Shown here: piece after piece, positions 26,007-34,927 of the stretch
How positions within the stretch are numbered: the first letter of the stretch is position 1
How the letters are laid out: each line of letters opens with the position of its first letter
Origin: Dehalobacter sp. 12DCB1
GTDB taxonomy: Bacteria; Bacillota; Desulfitobacteriia; Desulfitobacteriales; Syntrophobotulaceae
Length of the DNA stretch: 64,000 bases
Reading direction: 5' to 3'
NCBI RefSeq assembly: GCF_004343605.1
Contig: NZ_POSF01000011.1
Coordinates: 198,990-262,989, forward strand
Notes under the pieces: generated by a model
The model's database searches: none
Seen by the model: the letters and a program-made list of their open reading frames with translations, nothing else
Told to the model about the DNA's origin: nothing
Translations under genes and position numbers: made by a program

Positions 26007-26231
26007 ATGGATAACTCGGATATCATTCTGGAAAAGCTAAACTCCATGGAAAAGGCGATACGTACAGAAATGAAACTGCTGAATGACAAACAAGATGGAC
26101 TTGCTAAGAAACAGGATGAACTTGCTGAAAAACAAGAAATGACCTGGCAAGCTATCAAAGAAATGAGAGATGAATTGACTAACAACAGTTTAAAGATAAA
26201 GATCATTGATAACAAGGTAAAGGCTTTATAG
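26007..26231 (+). CDS. Small coiled-coil protein (paralogue family)
   Basis: 74 residues starting MDNSDIILEKLNSMEKAI, with the internal near-repeat DGLAKKQDELAEKQE, ending IIDNKVKAL. Heptads run through the whole chain. SD AAAGGAGG lies upstream. It is a paralogue of the 55-aa protein at 24452, sharing the first 14 and last 3 residues closely, and is related in style to the protein at 59112. The stop codon TAG lies inside the terminator stem. Function unknown. Confidence 0.75.
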   Translation: MDNSDIILEKLNSMEKAIRTEMKLLNDKQDGLAKKQDELAEKQEMTWQAIKEMRDELTNNSLKIKIIDNKVKAL

Positions 26232-26245
26232 CCTTTTGTTTTTTT
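26219..26245 (+). terminator. Terminator overlapping the stop codon
   Basis: AAAGGCT, loop TTAT, AGCCTTT, then TGTTTTTTT. The TAG stop of the coiled-coil gene is in the loop and right arm. Confidence 0.75.
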
Positions 26246-26363
26246 ATATGATTTATGATTTTCTTCAGATTGTAACAATGGAATCTTTCATCCGTCCTTT
26301 ATTATCTACGTAGGGACTATACGGAGAAGGTTCTAAAAGATATGATGGACAGGGGATGCATTG

Positions 26364-27269
26364 ATGACAGCATCAATTTATTACTTTTCCGGTACCGGAA
26401 ATTCAATGTATATTGCCAGAAAACTAGCCAAGCTGACCCATGCGGATTTGCTTTCAATAAAAGATGCTGTCAACGAAGATGAAATAGTTCTCGCGGCAGA
26501 CTTCGTGGGCATTGTATTTCCTGTATACAATCACCGTGTGCCTTATATTGTAAAGCGGTTCGTTGATAGGCTTTCAAATCTGAATTCAAAGTACGTTTTT
26601 GCCATATGCACCTATGGTGACAGTCCCTGCATCGCGCTTGAATATCTTTCGAAGCTATTCTCCGCTAGAGGCGGAAAGCTATCCTGCGGATTCGGTGTTA
26701 AAATGCCTTACAACTATATCGCTCCGTTACCGGGTATTAACGGCCTCTTTCAACCTTTTGTCTTGCGGGAGCTGCCCGACGAACAGCAACGGAAAATGCT
26801 TTCTGAGGCCGATCAAAAACTTCAAACTATCTATGACGCCATATGTGCTCAGAAAAGTGGCTACATAGAGATTGAGTATCGAAGGCTTGAACAGTTTGTT
26901 GATTTCTTCAATTTGAGAGAACTTCTTCAGAAGCCGGTCTGGCTGAAAATCAGCGGATATAGCGGTAAGTGTGATTTGTCATACATGGAAAGTGTTCAAT
27001 TGATGGATGCTGGCTTCCACTATGACGAGCAGTGTGTTCGGTGCGGTACATGCGCAAAAATATGCCCTGTTGGCAATGTAAAAATGTCAGTCAATGGGCC
27101 GGTATGGTTACATCAATGTGAACAATGCTTTGCCTGCCTTCAATGGTGTCCTAAAGCTGCTATACAATTTAGAAGCGGAACAGCAGGCAGAAAGCGGTAT
27201 CATCATCCGGAGGTTTCACTGGCAGATATGTTGTCATATCCAATGAAGGAAAAATTTGAAGACGAATGA
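26364..27269 (+). CDS. EFR1-family ferrodoxin (flavodoxin-ferredoxin fusion)
   Basis: 301 residues. The flavodoxin-like N-terminus binds FMN through YYFSGTGNSMYIARKLAK. Two 4Fe-4S motifs follow near residues 220-265: CVRCGTCAKICPVGN and CEQCFACLQWCPKAAI. EFR1 proteins shuttle electrons between ferredoxin-type partners in anaerobes. The frame starts with a TTG at 26361; I take the ATG at 26364, preceded by GGGGATG. It has no operon partners, so the electron donor and acceptor are unknown. Confidence 0.9.
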   Translation: MTASIYYFSGTGNSMYIARKLAKLTHADLLSIKDAVNEDEIVLAADFVGIVFPVYNHRVPYIVKRFVDRLSNLNSKYVFAICTYGDSPCIALEYLSKLFSARGGKLSCGFGVKMPYNYIAPLPGINGLFQPFVLRELPDEQQRKMLSEADQKLQTIYDAICAQKSGYIEIEYRRLEQFVDFFNLRELLQKPVWLKISGYSGKCDLSYMESVQLMDAGFHYDEQCVRCGTCAKICPVGNVKMSVNGPVWLHQCEQCFACLQWCPKAAIQFRSGTAGRKRYHHPEVSLADMLSYPMKEKFEDE

Positions 27270-27389
27270 AAAATGCCTGCCTCATTCTTCATAAAATCCT
27301 ATTGCATCCATTGATACTGATCATTTTCTTGGTAGGATTCCTGCCTGCTTTCGCAGAAGAGACATTCGCTAATCAAATGAAGAAATGTT

Positions 27390-28061
27390 TTACCCTTGCT
27401 CCGCCTTTTTAACCGGATGTCTCACGACTGTCTTAAGCTTTTCGGGTGCCGTCTTCCGCGGATCTCCCAAATAAATCTCATGATGATGCCGGATCTGACC
27501 GGAAGGTAAGTGGTCGGATATGGCATTGGTGTATCCATTCTGCGCTAAGAACCGCTCCATTTGCGCAACCGTAGCGGGTTCACTGTCATAGGAACCGATG
27601 TGCAGCATTTGCACGCACAGTCCTTCCGTGAACCGCTCCAAGCGGGCTTTTGCCGGATCAAGTCTGGGCTTTTTCTTCTTTAGCTCGGTAACCGCCCAGG
27701 CGAAAACATCTTTCGTGACAAATTCAGGCTGACGAATCATCGAGGTCCATTGGAATTTTGATTTATCCATGTTATTTATGCCGTTAAAGTCTCCGTCTTT
27801 AAACCACCACAACCCTTCCAGAGGCGGCACGACATATTCAAAATATCCTGCCGGTTGTTTTCCGCTCTTTTTGCTCATTTTAATGGTATAACTCAGCCCA
27901 TAAAGTATTTCCACGGCCTCCTGGTATTCTTCCGAATAATTGGGATCTCCCGCTCCGTCCACCATGATAAAATCCATGGCCGGAACATCAATCAGGGCAG
28001 GCTTTTGTTTGGGTAGATACAAATCCTTATATTCTTTTTTGTAATCGAATTGATCAGCCAT
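27390..28061 (-). CDS. GyrI-like small-molecule-binding protein
   Basis: 223 residues. The sequence PALIDVPAMDFIMVDGAGDP opens the GyrI-like (SOUL/HBP-related) domain, and EGLWWFKDGDFNGINNMDK and VQMLHIGSYDSEPATVAQM are conserved features of the larger stand-alone form in Firmicutes. These proteins bind or hydrolyse amphipathic small molecules or dampen drug response. SD GGAGGGT precedes the ATG. It sits 31 bp from the GNAT gene on the same strand and probably shares its transcript. Confidence 0.85.
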   Translation of the reverse strand: MADQFDYKKEYKDLYLPKQKPALIDVPAMDFIMVDGAGDPNYSEEYQEAVEILYGLSYTIKMSKKSGKQPAGYFEYVVPPLEGLWWFKDGDFNGINNMDKSKFQWTSMIRQPEFVTKDVFAWAVTELKKKKPRLDPAKARLERFTEGLCVQMLHIGSYDSEPATVAQMERFLAQNGYTNAISDHLPSGQIRHHHEIYLGDPRKTAPEKLKTVVRHPVKKAEQG

Positions 28062-28092
28062 GTCTGACCCTCCTGTTTAATAGGTATCACAA

Positions 28093-28518
28093 TTACCTTC
28101 GCGGTCTTTCATTGCGTATTTGCATCCACTGTTCAGGTATGGATATTTTTTTAAAGCCCAACTTACCATAAAACGCATGTGCATCTTTTGTCGTCAGTAA
28201 CCACTGGTAGACATCTTCCAATTCTTTATGTGAAAGGATATATCCAATCATCTTCTGGCCGATTCCATTTTTTCTAAAATTCTCGTCTACATACACATCC
28301 ATGATGTAAGCAAATCTAGTCTTATCGGAAACGACTCTTGCATAGCCGATCTGATTCTGTTCATGATCAAAGGCGCCAACGACCAACGCTGAATTCTGTG
28401 CGCCTTTCTTCACTTCGTCTATTCCAATCCCCGGACTCCAAAATGATTTAGCTAGCATTTCAGTAACTTTCCAGAAATTCATGTTAGCGAATCCATCTTT
28501 TATCCCGATATCTTCCAC
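28093..28518 (-). CDS. GNAT-family N-acetyltransferase
   Basis: 141 residues. The acetyl-CoA-binding core is visible: YIMDVYVDENFRKNGIGQKM (motif A with R/K-x-x-G-I-G) and DAHAFYGKLGFKKI (motif B). It transfers an acetyl group to an amine; the substrate is unknown. SD AAGGAG lies upstream. It precedes the GyrI-like gene in one probable operon. Confidence 0.85.
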   Translation of the reverse strand: MEDIGIKDGFANMNFWKVTEMLAKSFWSPGIGIDEVKKGAQNSALVVGAFDHEQNQIGYARVVSDKTRFAYIMDVYVDENFRKNGIGQKMIGYILSHKELEDVYQWLLTTKDAHAFYGKLGFKKISIPEQWMQIRNERPRR

Positions 28519-28769
28519 TATGTTCTCCTTTTTTTCAAAACTTTCTTACCTGATGCAAATTCTATTCTTTTCTTTTTTCTGGAAATTGGTATTGATAAAT
28601 TCCATATCGCAACCTCCAAATTTTTCTTGGGTGATTATTATTCTCCATAACTCTCTCCATTCCTTTTTTGGAACTGACTGCCAAGACATTACAAAGCTCA
28701 TCTATTTCGCAGCTGGTTTTCGGTTACCCGGCAAACAAAAAAACCAGCGCAGGCTGGTTAAGGTAGGTA

Positions 28770-29009
28770 TCATTGTTTTTCTTTAACTTCTTTGTAAAAT
28801 CTATTGCCGGTTTCCGGTTCATAATAGACTTTAAGTTTTTTACCGTTAACTGGGTCGATAAAAACCTCATCCGTAGGCATATATCCTTTTGGTATATCGT
28901 TTCCCTGGTTTTTTCGATATCGTTTATCCCAAATAAACCATGAACAAAAGGCAATAATAAGAAATATCCCCACTTCGAGTAATATATAGATTTCAGCCGT
29001 TATTCTCAT
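28770..29009 (-). CDS. Small single-pass membrane protein
   Basis: 79 residues starting MRITAEIYILLEVGIFLIIA. It has one membrane segment, then a charged cytoplasmic or external tail with GYMPTDEVFIDPVNGKKLKV and a C-terminal KEVKEKQ. The longer frame from 29045 overlaps the YbjQ gene; the ATG at 29009 begins one base after the YbjQ stop, so it is translationally coupled to YbjQ. No family with known function recognised. Confidence 0.65.
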   Translation of the reverse strand: MRITAEIYILLEVGIFLIIAFCSWFIWDKRYRKNQGNDIPKGYMPTDEVFIDPVNGKKLKVYYEPETGNRFYKEVKEKQ

Positions 29010-29010
29010 C

Positions 29011-29343
29011 TTAAGCTTCTTTCTCCGCCACAACCGCGGTTCCAAAGGCTACAATCTCACTCATGGTCTGTCCAATTTCACTGGAATCAAACCTCATCAT
29101 CACCACAGCGTTTGCTCCCATCGCCTGGGCATTCTTGACCATACGGTCTATCGCCTGTTTACGGGTATCTTCAAGCAGGGCGGTATATTCATGGATTTCC
29201 CCGCCGATAAGACTGCGCAGCCCAGCTATGATATTCCCGCCCAATCCCCGGCTGCGAACAACGAGGCCGAACACCTGGCCTTTAACATCGGTTACTTTGT
29301 AACCTTTAATATTTTCGGTCGTAACGATTAACATGCCTGTCAC
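29011..29343 (-). CDS. YbjQ/UPF0145 family heavy-metal-binding-type protein
   Basis: 110 residues. VTTENIKGYKVTDVKGQVFG, VVRSRGLGGNIIAGLRSLIG, GEIHEYTALLEDTRKQAIDR and MGANAVVMMRFDSSEIGQ are the family signature. Members form pentamers; they are annotated as heavy-metal binding, but function is not established. The start may be the first Met (SD GGGAGTG) or Met4. It is followed, with a one-base gap, by the 79-aa membrane protein, which could anchor it. Confidence 0.9.
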   Translation of the reverse strand: MTGMLIVTTENIKGYKVTDVKGQVFGLVVRSRGLGGNIIAGLRSLIGGEIHEYTALLEDTRKQAIDRMVKNAQAMGANAVVMMRFDSSEIGQTMSEIVAFGTAVVAEKEA

Positions 29344-29617
29344 TCCCTTTTTATTTTTATTTTACAGATCTTTTAGCCAGCTTACAATTATTTTTGCAAT
29401 TTTTGACTCAATCCATTCAATGAATAAACCAGACAGTAAATAAATTCATTTGCATTATAAGGCAATCCTGTAAAATTTTGATTATTTTTGAAAAATGATG
29501 GAGGAAAATGCAGTTCAATAGTAGAATTATTTGGTAGAATTTTTAATAAGCCAATTATTACTCTATAAAAATGATGTAATCTGGTCTTAGCAGTATTTTA
29601 CATCAGGGAAAGGACAT

Positions 29618-32600
29618 ATGGAACCATCATACTTATTTTCAGTACTATTTTTCTTTTCTTGTGTAATGAGTAGCTTTCTTGGGGCTTATACACTTTATCT
29701 CGACCGGAAAGCCGGATTGAACAAAGCTTTTTTTGCGCTATGTATTTCCTTGAGTATATGGGCTTTCGGATTCTCTATTTGTGTTTCCGCCCAGAATCAA
29801 GAACTTAGCTTAATCTGGCGTAGGATCTCAGTTATTGGCTGGGGATCGTTTTTCAGTATCTTGCTGCATTTCAGTATCATTCTGACCGAGAAAAAAGGTT
29901 TGCTAAACAAATGGTGGCTATATCTTTTGCTTTATTTTCCCTCAGTCCTGACCATTTATATTTATGGGGTCTCCAGTTCTGCGGAATCGAAGTATAAATT
30001 AATCCATACAGTCAATGGTTGGATTAATGTTCCGAATAGCGGTTTTCATTCTTTTTTTAATTATTATTATATTCTTTTTTGCATCGTTTCCGCAGGAATG
30101 ATTTGGTTATGGGGGAGAAAAGCCTCTTCCCAGAGCAGTAAGGAAAAGGCAAGGCTCATCCTATCTTGGATTATTGCGACTTTAATCTTTGCATCCTTTA
30201 CGGATATTGTCGCCAGCACTTTTTGGAAAATGCCGCTTCCCCAATTGGCTCCTTTTATTATCTCGATGTCGCTCATCGTCATTTACTACGCAATTAAAAA
30301 ATACGGACTGATGAAGCCGGAAAAGATCATCAGTGCTGAAGAGACCATCTTAAATGAATCAACCCGCGGGAATATTATCAGTTATTTAGCCTTTGCTTTG
30401 TTCGCGTGCAGTCTTGTTAATTTTGCTTCCTTTTTTCTTTCTAACATGCCTCACGATTTAACGCCTGTCATATTGACAAGTATCGCTATCCTTTTTTTAG
30501 GACTTGTCATTTTGTTCGTGAAGTGGATGCCTATCGCGGAAAATAAAAAAGATATTACTTATTTTGTGATTTGTGTTCTCGCCATTCCAATTTTCACTTT
30601 AAGGTTTATTCAAACCGGGAGTATCACAATTTGGGCGTTTCCTATTATTTTTATAATTATTGCCCTGGTGTTCAATAAACGCATTATCTTAATTGCATTG
30701 GGAATTTCTATCATATCTACCCAGATTCTAACCTGGATCCTAGCACCAGATGTTAAAGTTGAGATAAATGCTGATGACTATTTTGCAAGAATCTTTTTAT
30801 TCATTGTCTTTCTTTGGTTGGCTTTCTATGTCAATAAATTGTATATTCGCAGACTGAAAGAAAATGCAGAGCAGATGAAGCTGCAAAAATTAATCTCAAA
30901 AATTTCTTCGGATTTTATCACAGCAAATCAAATGAATTTAGAGCACAAAATCAATCAGGCGCTTGAGGAATGCGGACGTTTTTTTGAGATGGACCGAACC
31001 TGGATTTATTTATTGGACCGGGAGCAACATCGCGTTAGCCCTGCGTTTGCCTGGCACCGGCATGATCGTGTTTACAGAGAAGCTATAGAATGCCCGGGAG
31101 GGGGAGACTCAAACCTTATAAATCAAATGTTAGAGGGCAAAATTATTCATACACAATCAGTCATTTGCGTCCCCATTGCCGAAAATGAGCAGGTCGTCGG
31201 CTTATTCGGGATTGAGTCTCTCAGAACCATGAAGAAATGGCGTGAAGACCAGATTGATTTACTAAAGGTCATTGCGAATATTTTGGGAGACGCTTTGACG
31301 AAAGTTCAGGCGGAAAGAGAAATTGAACAATTGGCCTACTATGATCATTTAACGAAGCTGCCCAACCGGGTGTTGTTCGGGGACAGGGTTACGCAAGCGA
31401 TCCACCAATCCAGTCGGATTCAAAAAATGTTCGCGGTAATTTTCCTGGATCTTGATTCTTTTAAAACGGTTAATGATACTTTGGGCCATGAAGGCGGAGA
31501 CGAACTGATCACTGAAGTCGGGCGAAAATTAGTGGAATGTATCCGCAAAGCCGATACGGTATCCCGTTTTGGCGGCGATGAATTTCTGATCTTGCTGAAT
31601 AATATTTCCGACTATCAAGATGTTCGGATAATTGCCGATAAAATAATAGGTCTATTCAAAGAACCGGCGGTATTAAGGGGTCAGGAATTCTTTGTTACAG
31701 CAAGTGCAGGGATTGCACTATATCCAATCGATGGACAAGATACGGAAACGTTGATTCAAAACTCAGATATTGCAATGTATAAAGCCAAAGAAAAAGGGAA
31801 GAACCAGTACGCCCTCTGTTCTTCAGAGATGAAAGAGGATGTCCGAAATAATCTGATCCTGACAAACAGTCTATTCCGAGCTTTAGAACGCAAAGAATTG
31901 TCGGTGTATTACCAGCCTCAGGTCCATCTTCCGGAAGCAAACATCATCGGAATGGAAGCTTTGTTAAGATGGAAGCATCCGGAGTTAGGAATGATATCCC
32001 CGGCAGTATTCATTCCGATCGCCGAGCAAAGTGGGATCATTAACACGATCGGAGAATGGGTGCTTAAAACAGCTTGCCGGCAAAATAAAATCTGGCAGGA
32101 TAAAGGATATCCTCCGGTACGAATGTCCGTTAATATTTCGGTAAATCAACTTCGTGACCCGAATATTGTTGGGCAGATCGCAAATGTCCTTCAAGAAACC
32201 GAACTCAAACCCGAGTATCTGGAATTGGAAATCACAGAAGGTTCTGCGATAAATGAAGCAAATAATATTGTTCAGGTTTTAAACAATTTTAAGAAATTAG
32301 GCATTACTATCTCTATCGACGACTTTGGCACAGAATACTCCTCTTTAAACAGGCTCAAAAATTTACCGATCGATCGATTGAAAATGGATATGCATTTTGT
32401 TCATGGTATTGAAAAAGATGAAAAAGACAGAGCAATCACCAAAGTGATTATAAATCTGGCTAAAAATCTAGACCTGGAGGTTATTGCCGAAGGGGTGGAG
32501 ACCGAGAAACAAGTAAGATTTTTAAGTCAGAACATGTGCAACGAGGTTCAGGGTTATTATTTCTACCAGCCCATGCCTGCTGAGGAAATAGAAGAATTAT

Positions 32601-32629
32601 TAAGAAAGCCATGCGCCAATATTATATAA
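29618..32629 (+). CDS. Membrane GAF-GGDEF-EAL c-di-GMP signalling protein
   Basis: 1003 residues. About 1-240 is a seven-helix sensor membrane region; about 250-410 is a second multi-helix block. A GAF domain follows (about 425-560, CGRFFEMDRTWIYLLDREQ). The GGDEF domain (about 575-735) has an intact RFGGDEFLIL and VIFLDLDSFKTVND. The EAL domain (about 750-995) has MEALLRWKHPELG, NISVNQLRDP, IDDFGTEYSSLNRL and AEGVE, all catalytic positions kept. So both synthesis and breakdown of c-di-GMP are possible, set by the membrane and GAF inputs. SD GGGAAAGG precedes the ATG. Confidence 0.9.
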   Translation: MEPSYLFSVLFFFSCVMSSFLGAYTLYLDRKAGLNKAFFALCISLSIWAFGFSICVSAQNQELSLIWRRISVIGWGSFFSILLHFSIILTEKKGLLNKWWLYLLLYFPSVLTIYIYGVSSSAESKYKLIHTVNGWINVPNSGFHSFFNYYYILFCIVSAGMIWLWGRKASSQSSKEKARLILSWIIATLIFASFTDIVASTFWKMPLPQLAPFIISMSLIVIYYAIKKYGLMKPEKIISAEETILNESTRGNIISYLAFALFACSLVNFASFFLSNMPHDLTPVILTSIAILFLGLVILFVKWMPIAENKKDITYFVICVLAIPIFTLRFIQTGSITIWAFPIIFIIIALVFNKRIILIALGISIISTQILTWILAPDVKVEINADDYFARIFLFIVFLWLAFYVNKLYIRRLKENAEQMKLQKLISKISSDFITANQMNLEHKINQALEECGRFFEMDRTWIYLLDREQHRVSPAFAWHRHDRVYREAIECPGGGDSNLINQMLEGKIIHTQSVICVPIAENEQVVGLFGIESLRTMKKWREDQIDLLKVIANILGDALTKVQAEREIEQLAYYDHLTKLPNRVLFGDRVTQAIHQSSRIQKMFAVIFLDLDSFKTVNDTLGHEGGDELITEVGRKLVECIRKADTVSRFGGDEFLILLNNISDYQDVRIIADKIIGLFKEPAVLRGQEFFVTASAGIALYPIDGQDTETLIQNSDIAMYKAKEKGKNQYALCSSEMKEDVRNNLILTNSLFRALERKELSVYYQPQVHLPEANIIGMEALLRWKHPELGMISPAVFIPIAEQSGIINTIGEWVLKTACRQNKIWQDKGYPPVRMSVNISVNQLRDPNIVGQIANVLQETELKPEYLELEITEGSAINEANNIVQVLNNFKKLGITISIDDFGTEYSSLNRLKNLPIDRLKMDMHFVHGIEKDEKDRAITKVIINLAKNLDLEVIAEGVETEKQVRFLSQNMCNEVQGYYFYQPMPAEEIEELLRKPCANII

Positions 32630-33760
32630 TCAGCTCCAATTACCCTTCGTTTCCGCCGTAAATTCCCCATGTACTTTCTTCAGTAAAACTGGGATATCCA
32701 GCGACTGCGGGCAATGTCCCTCACAAATTCCACAAGAGATACACTGATCAGCACCGGAACCGGAGGGAAGTAAATTTTCCTTGTACATCCCCTTGTCCAC
32801 CCAATGCGTTTTCATGAGCTTATGGCTGTTATAGAGTTTGAATATTTCAGGAATGCTGACGCCCTGGGGACAGGGCATACAATAGCCGCAGCTCGTACAG
32901 CCGACACTGTTATTGGACTCAAAAGCTTTCTGAATCTTTTTGATCAGATTTTGGTCGGCCTCGGACATGACGTTGACCGCAGATTCATCAAAGATCCGTA
33001 AATTGTCCTTCAACTGCTCCAGCGTGCTGGCTCCACTGAGAATCACGGAAATCTCAGGCATATTGTAAAGCCAGCGGAAGCACCACTCGATGAAGGATCT
33101 CTTTTCCGGATATTGGCGAACCAAATCAGCGACTGCTTCGGGAATGTTCGCTAGCATGTAGCCGCCCCTTAACGGTTCCATGATGACGACCGCCAGGCCC
33201 TTGTCTGCAGCATATCTCAGACCTTCGATCCCGGCCTGCTGATTTTCATCCAGAATATTCAGCTGGATTTGCGCCATTTCCCAATCAAAGGCATCCACGA
33301 CCTGTTTGAATGCTGGCAGTGTCCCATGAAAAGAAAAACTCTTGTGCAGTATCTTTCCCTTTTGAATCATTTTATCAAGAAAAGTAAGGCCATCCAATTG
33401 ATTCACTTTCTCCCAATTGTCATGGCTCATGTTGTGAAGAAGATACATGTCGATATGATCGGTTCCTAAGCGTTTCAGCTCTTCATCCAAGTATTTCTCG
33501 AAGTCTTTGTGACTGCCGATTTTCCAAATGGGGCTTTTCGTGGCGATCAACACCTGATTCCGATAGCCCCTCTGAAGCGCTTTCCCGGTAATCATTTCGC
33601 TGCCTGGATACATGTAAGCAGTGTCCAGGTAATTGACGCCGTTGTCTACCGCATACCGCACCATTTCTATCGCTTCCTCTTCACTTTTCGGAAATCGCAT
33701 ACAGCCAAGCCCAAATCTTGAGACTTGGAGTCCCGTTTTTCCAAGCATCGTATATTGCAT
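32630..33760 (-). CDS. Aldo/keto reductase with C-terminal 4Fe-4S domain
   Basis: 376 residues. The TIM-barrel AKR part (1-285) shows VSRFGLGCMRFP, GVNYLDTAYMYP (catalytic Asp and Tyr), ATKSPIWK, HIDMYLLHN and VILSGASTLEQL. The C-terminal part binds clusters: CTSCGYCMPCPQGVSIPEIF and CISCGICEGHCPQSLDIPVLL. This is the ferredoxin-fused AKR type of anaerobes. The ATG at 33760 (GGAG 9 nt upstream) is better than that at 33775. Its stop abuts the stop of the GGDEF-EAL gene (convergent). Confidence 0.9.
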   Translation of the reverse strand: MQYTMLGKTGLQVSRFGLGCMRFPKSEEEAIEMVRYAVDNGVNYLDTAYMYPGSEMITGKALQRGYRNQVLIATKSPIWKIGSHKDFEKYLDEELKRLGTDHIDMYLLHNMSHDNWEKVNQLDGLTFLDKMIQKGKILHKSFSFHGTLPAFKQVVDAFDWEMAQIQLNILDENQQAGIEGLRYAADKGLAVVIMEPLRGGYMLANIPEAVADLVRQYPEKRSFIEWCFRWLYNMPEISVILSGASTLEQLKDNLRIFDESAVNVMSEADQNLIKKIQKAFESNNSVGCTSCGYCMPCPQGVSIPEIFKLYNSHKLMKTHWVDKGMYKENLLPSGSGADQCISCGICEGHCPQSLDIPVLLKKVHGEFTAETKGNWS

Positions 33761-33803
33761 GATCGTACGCTCCATTTATCTTTTTTGTTACACCCTTATT
33801 GCG

Positions 33804-34259
33804 TTATTTATTAAACATCCCTTTAATTTTCTTCCAAAATCCGGTGCCAACCATATTATCGGCAATTCTTATGATTTCCTGGATTTTAATCAGGATATCG
33901 CCCTCACCGGCCCAGTGCCTGCGGACAACTTCCGGGTTCGTGTTATTAATAATGGAGTTCAGGACATACGCAGCTACAGATATATCGTCAACAAATCCTA
34001 CCGGCCCTAAAAAGGCCTCAGGGATTAAATCAATCGGTGAGACAAAATAAGCAATCGCAATCGCCAGTTTTGCTTTATCGTCTACGTTGACTTCTTTGTC
34101 TACGGTCAATTTGCACAGGAGATAAAACAAGTCGGGTGCAATCAGGATATACTCTGCATACTTATTGGTTTTACCTTCTTCGCTTGTGAAGTAGTCCTTG
34201 ATCTTTTTCCTTAGAGATTGATAAAAATCATCATGGTCGTTTCGGATTTGATCACTCAT
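33804..34259 (-). CDS. YkvA family (DUF1232) membrane protein
   Basis: 151 residues. Signature KLAIAIAYFVSPIDLIPEAF with VGFVDDISVAAYVLNSI. These small proteins have one or two hydrophobic helices with a D-L-I-P core; function is unknown. SD AGAGGTTAG lies upstream. It stands as a single gene between the AKR and the spore-protein gene. Confidence 0.85.
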   Translation of the reverse strand: MSDQIRNDHDDFYQSLRKKIKDYFTSEEGKTNKYAEYILIAPDLFYLLCKLTVDKEVNVDDKAKLAIAIAYFVSPIDLIPEAFLGPVGFVDDISVAAYVLNSIINNTNPEVVRRHWAGEGDILIKIQEIIRIADNMVGTGFWKKIKGMFNK

Positions 34260-34440
34260 GATCTAACCTCTTTTCGTTATTTTATGTACAACAGCGTTAT
34301 TTTAGTTATTCTTCAGCTTTTATTGTATCTTCTTTCTCTGACAATTGCACATAGTTTTGTGCCGCAATACTTCTTCCAGATACTTTTGGTGATATTTTAC
34401 AGGTATAATTATTTCAATTTTGAGGTATCCTATTTAAGGT

Positions 34441-34470
34441 AAAGAGAAAAGGAGCCGTTTTAACGGCTCC
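34441..34470 (-). terminator. Terminator of the SASP gene
   Basis: On the minus strand GGAGCCGTTAAAACGGCTCC followed by TTTTCTCTTT, 38 bp after the SASP stop. Confidence 0.85.
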
Positions 34471-34507
34471 CTCATAGTTAACCATTTACTCTCGAGAATC
34501 AGTTTTT

Positions 34508-34654
34508 TTAACGATGGCCTAAGCTTTCAAAAGTCTTCTTCACCATATATCCGCCTACGGAACCATTCTGTCTAGCAGATGTATCTGGGCCTAAGTTTAC
34601 ACCCATTGAACTAGCTGCTTGATTCTTATCTACGGGAAGTCTATATTTTGCCAT
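34508..34654 (-). CDS. Short alpha/beta-type small acid-soluble spore protein
   Basis: 48 residues: starts MAKYRLPVDKNQAASSMGVN and continues LGPDTSARQNGSVGGYMVKK. The GVNLGPDTxARxNGSVGG core is the DNA-binding part of alpha/beta SASPs, which coat spore DNA. Typical members are 60-70 residues with a longer N-terminal helix that here is cut to about 15 residues. It is below usual ORF cut-offs. SD AAAGGAGG lies upstream and a strong terminator follows. Expect forespore (sigma-G) expression; it supports a spore-forming host. Confidence 0.85.
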   Translation of the reverse strand: MAKYRLPVDKNQAASSMGVNLGPDTSARQNGSVGGYMVKKTFESLGHR

Positions 34655-34771
34655 TATTTTTTCCCTCCTTTCCTATTGGAATGTACACTTATTATTAACA
34701 TATTTACCTTTTCTACACTGGCAGTTTTTGTTAAAGCCTCATTGACTTAAAAATAATGGTACATAAAAAGT

Positions 34772-34807
34772 AACCTTGGAATAACTTTTAGTTCCAAGGT
34801 TTGTCTT
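34772..34807. terminator. Orphan terminator-like hairpin
   Basis: AACCTTGGAA pairs with TTCCAAGGTT around 10 bases with a T-rich tail in both directions. No gene ends next to it. A similar hairpin lies at 40937-40971. The rest of 34655-34927 holds no gene that I can see. Confidence 0.5.
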
Positions 34808-34927
34808 TGCAAGCAAATAAGTTTCCTTGAGCAGATCGTCTTGTCGTATTCAGTAACTTATTTATTCAGTAACTTATTCATATCGTTGGAAGAAGACCGG
34901 TACTCTTGATACTCCCCCCAGAATATA

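Noticed and set aside
25877-26278. 133-codon serine/leucine-rich minus-strand ORF
   Set aside because: Antisense of the lysine/glutamate-rich coiled-coil gene, which by itself produces such a frame.
28481-28786. Hydrophobic 101-codon plus-strand ORF
   Set aside because: Starts inside the acetyltransferase gene, no SD, phenylalanine/serine bias typical of AT-rich noncoding sequence.
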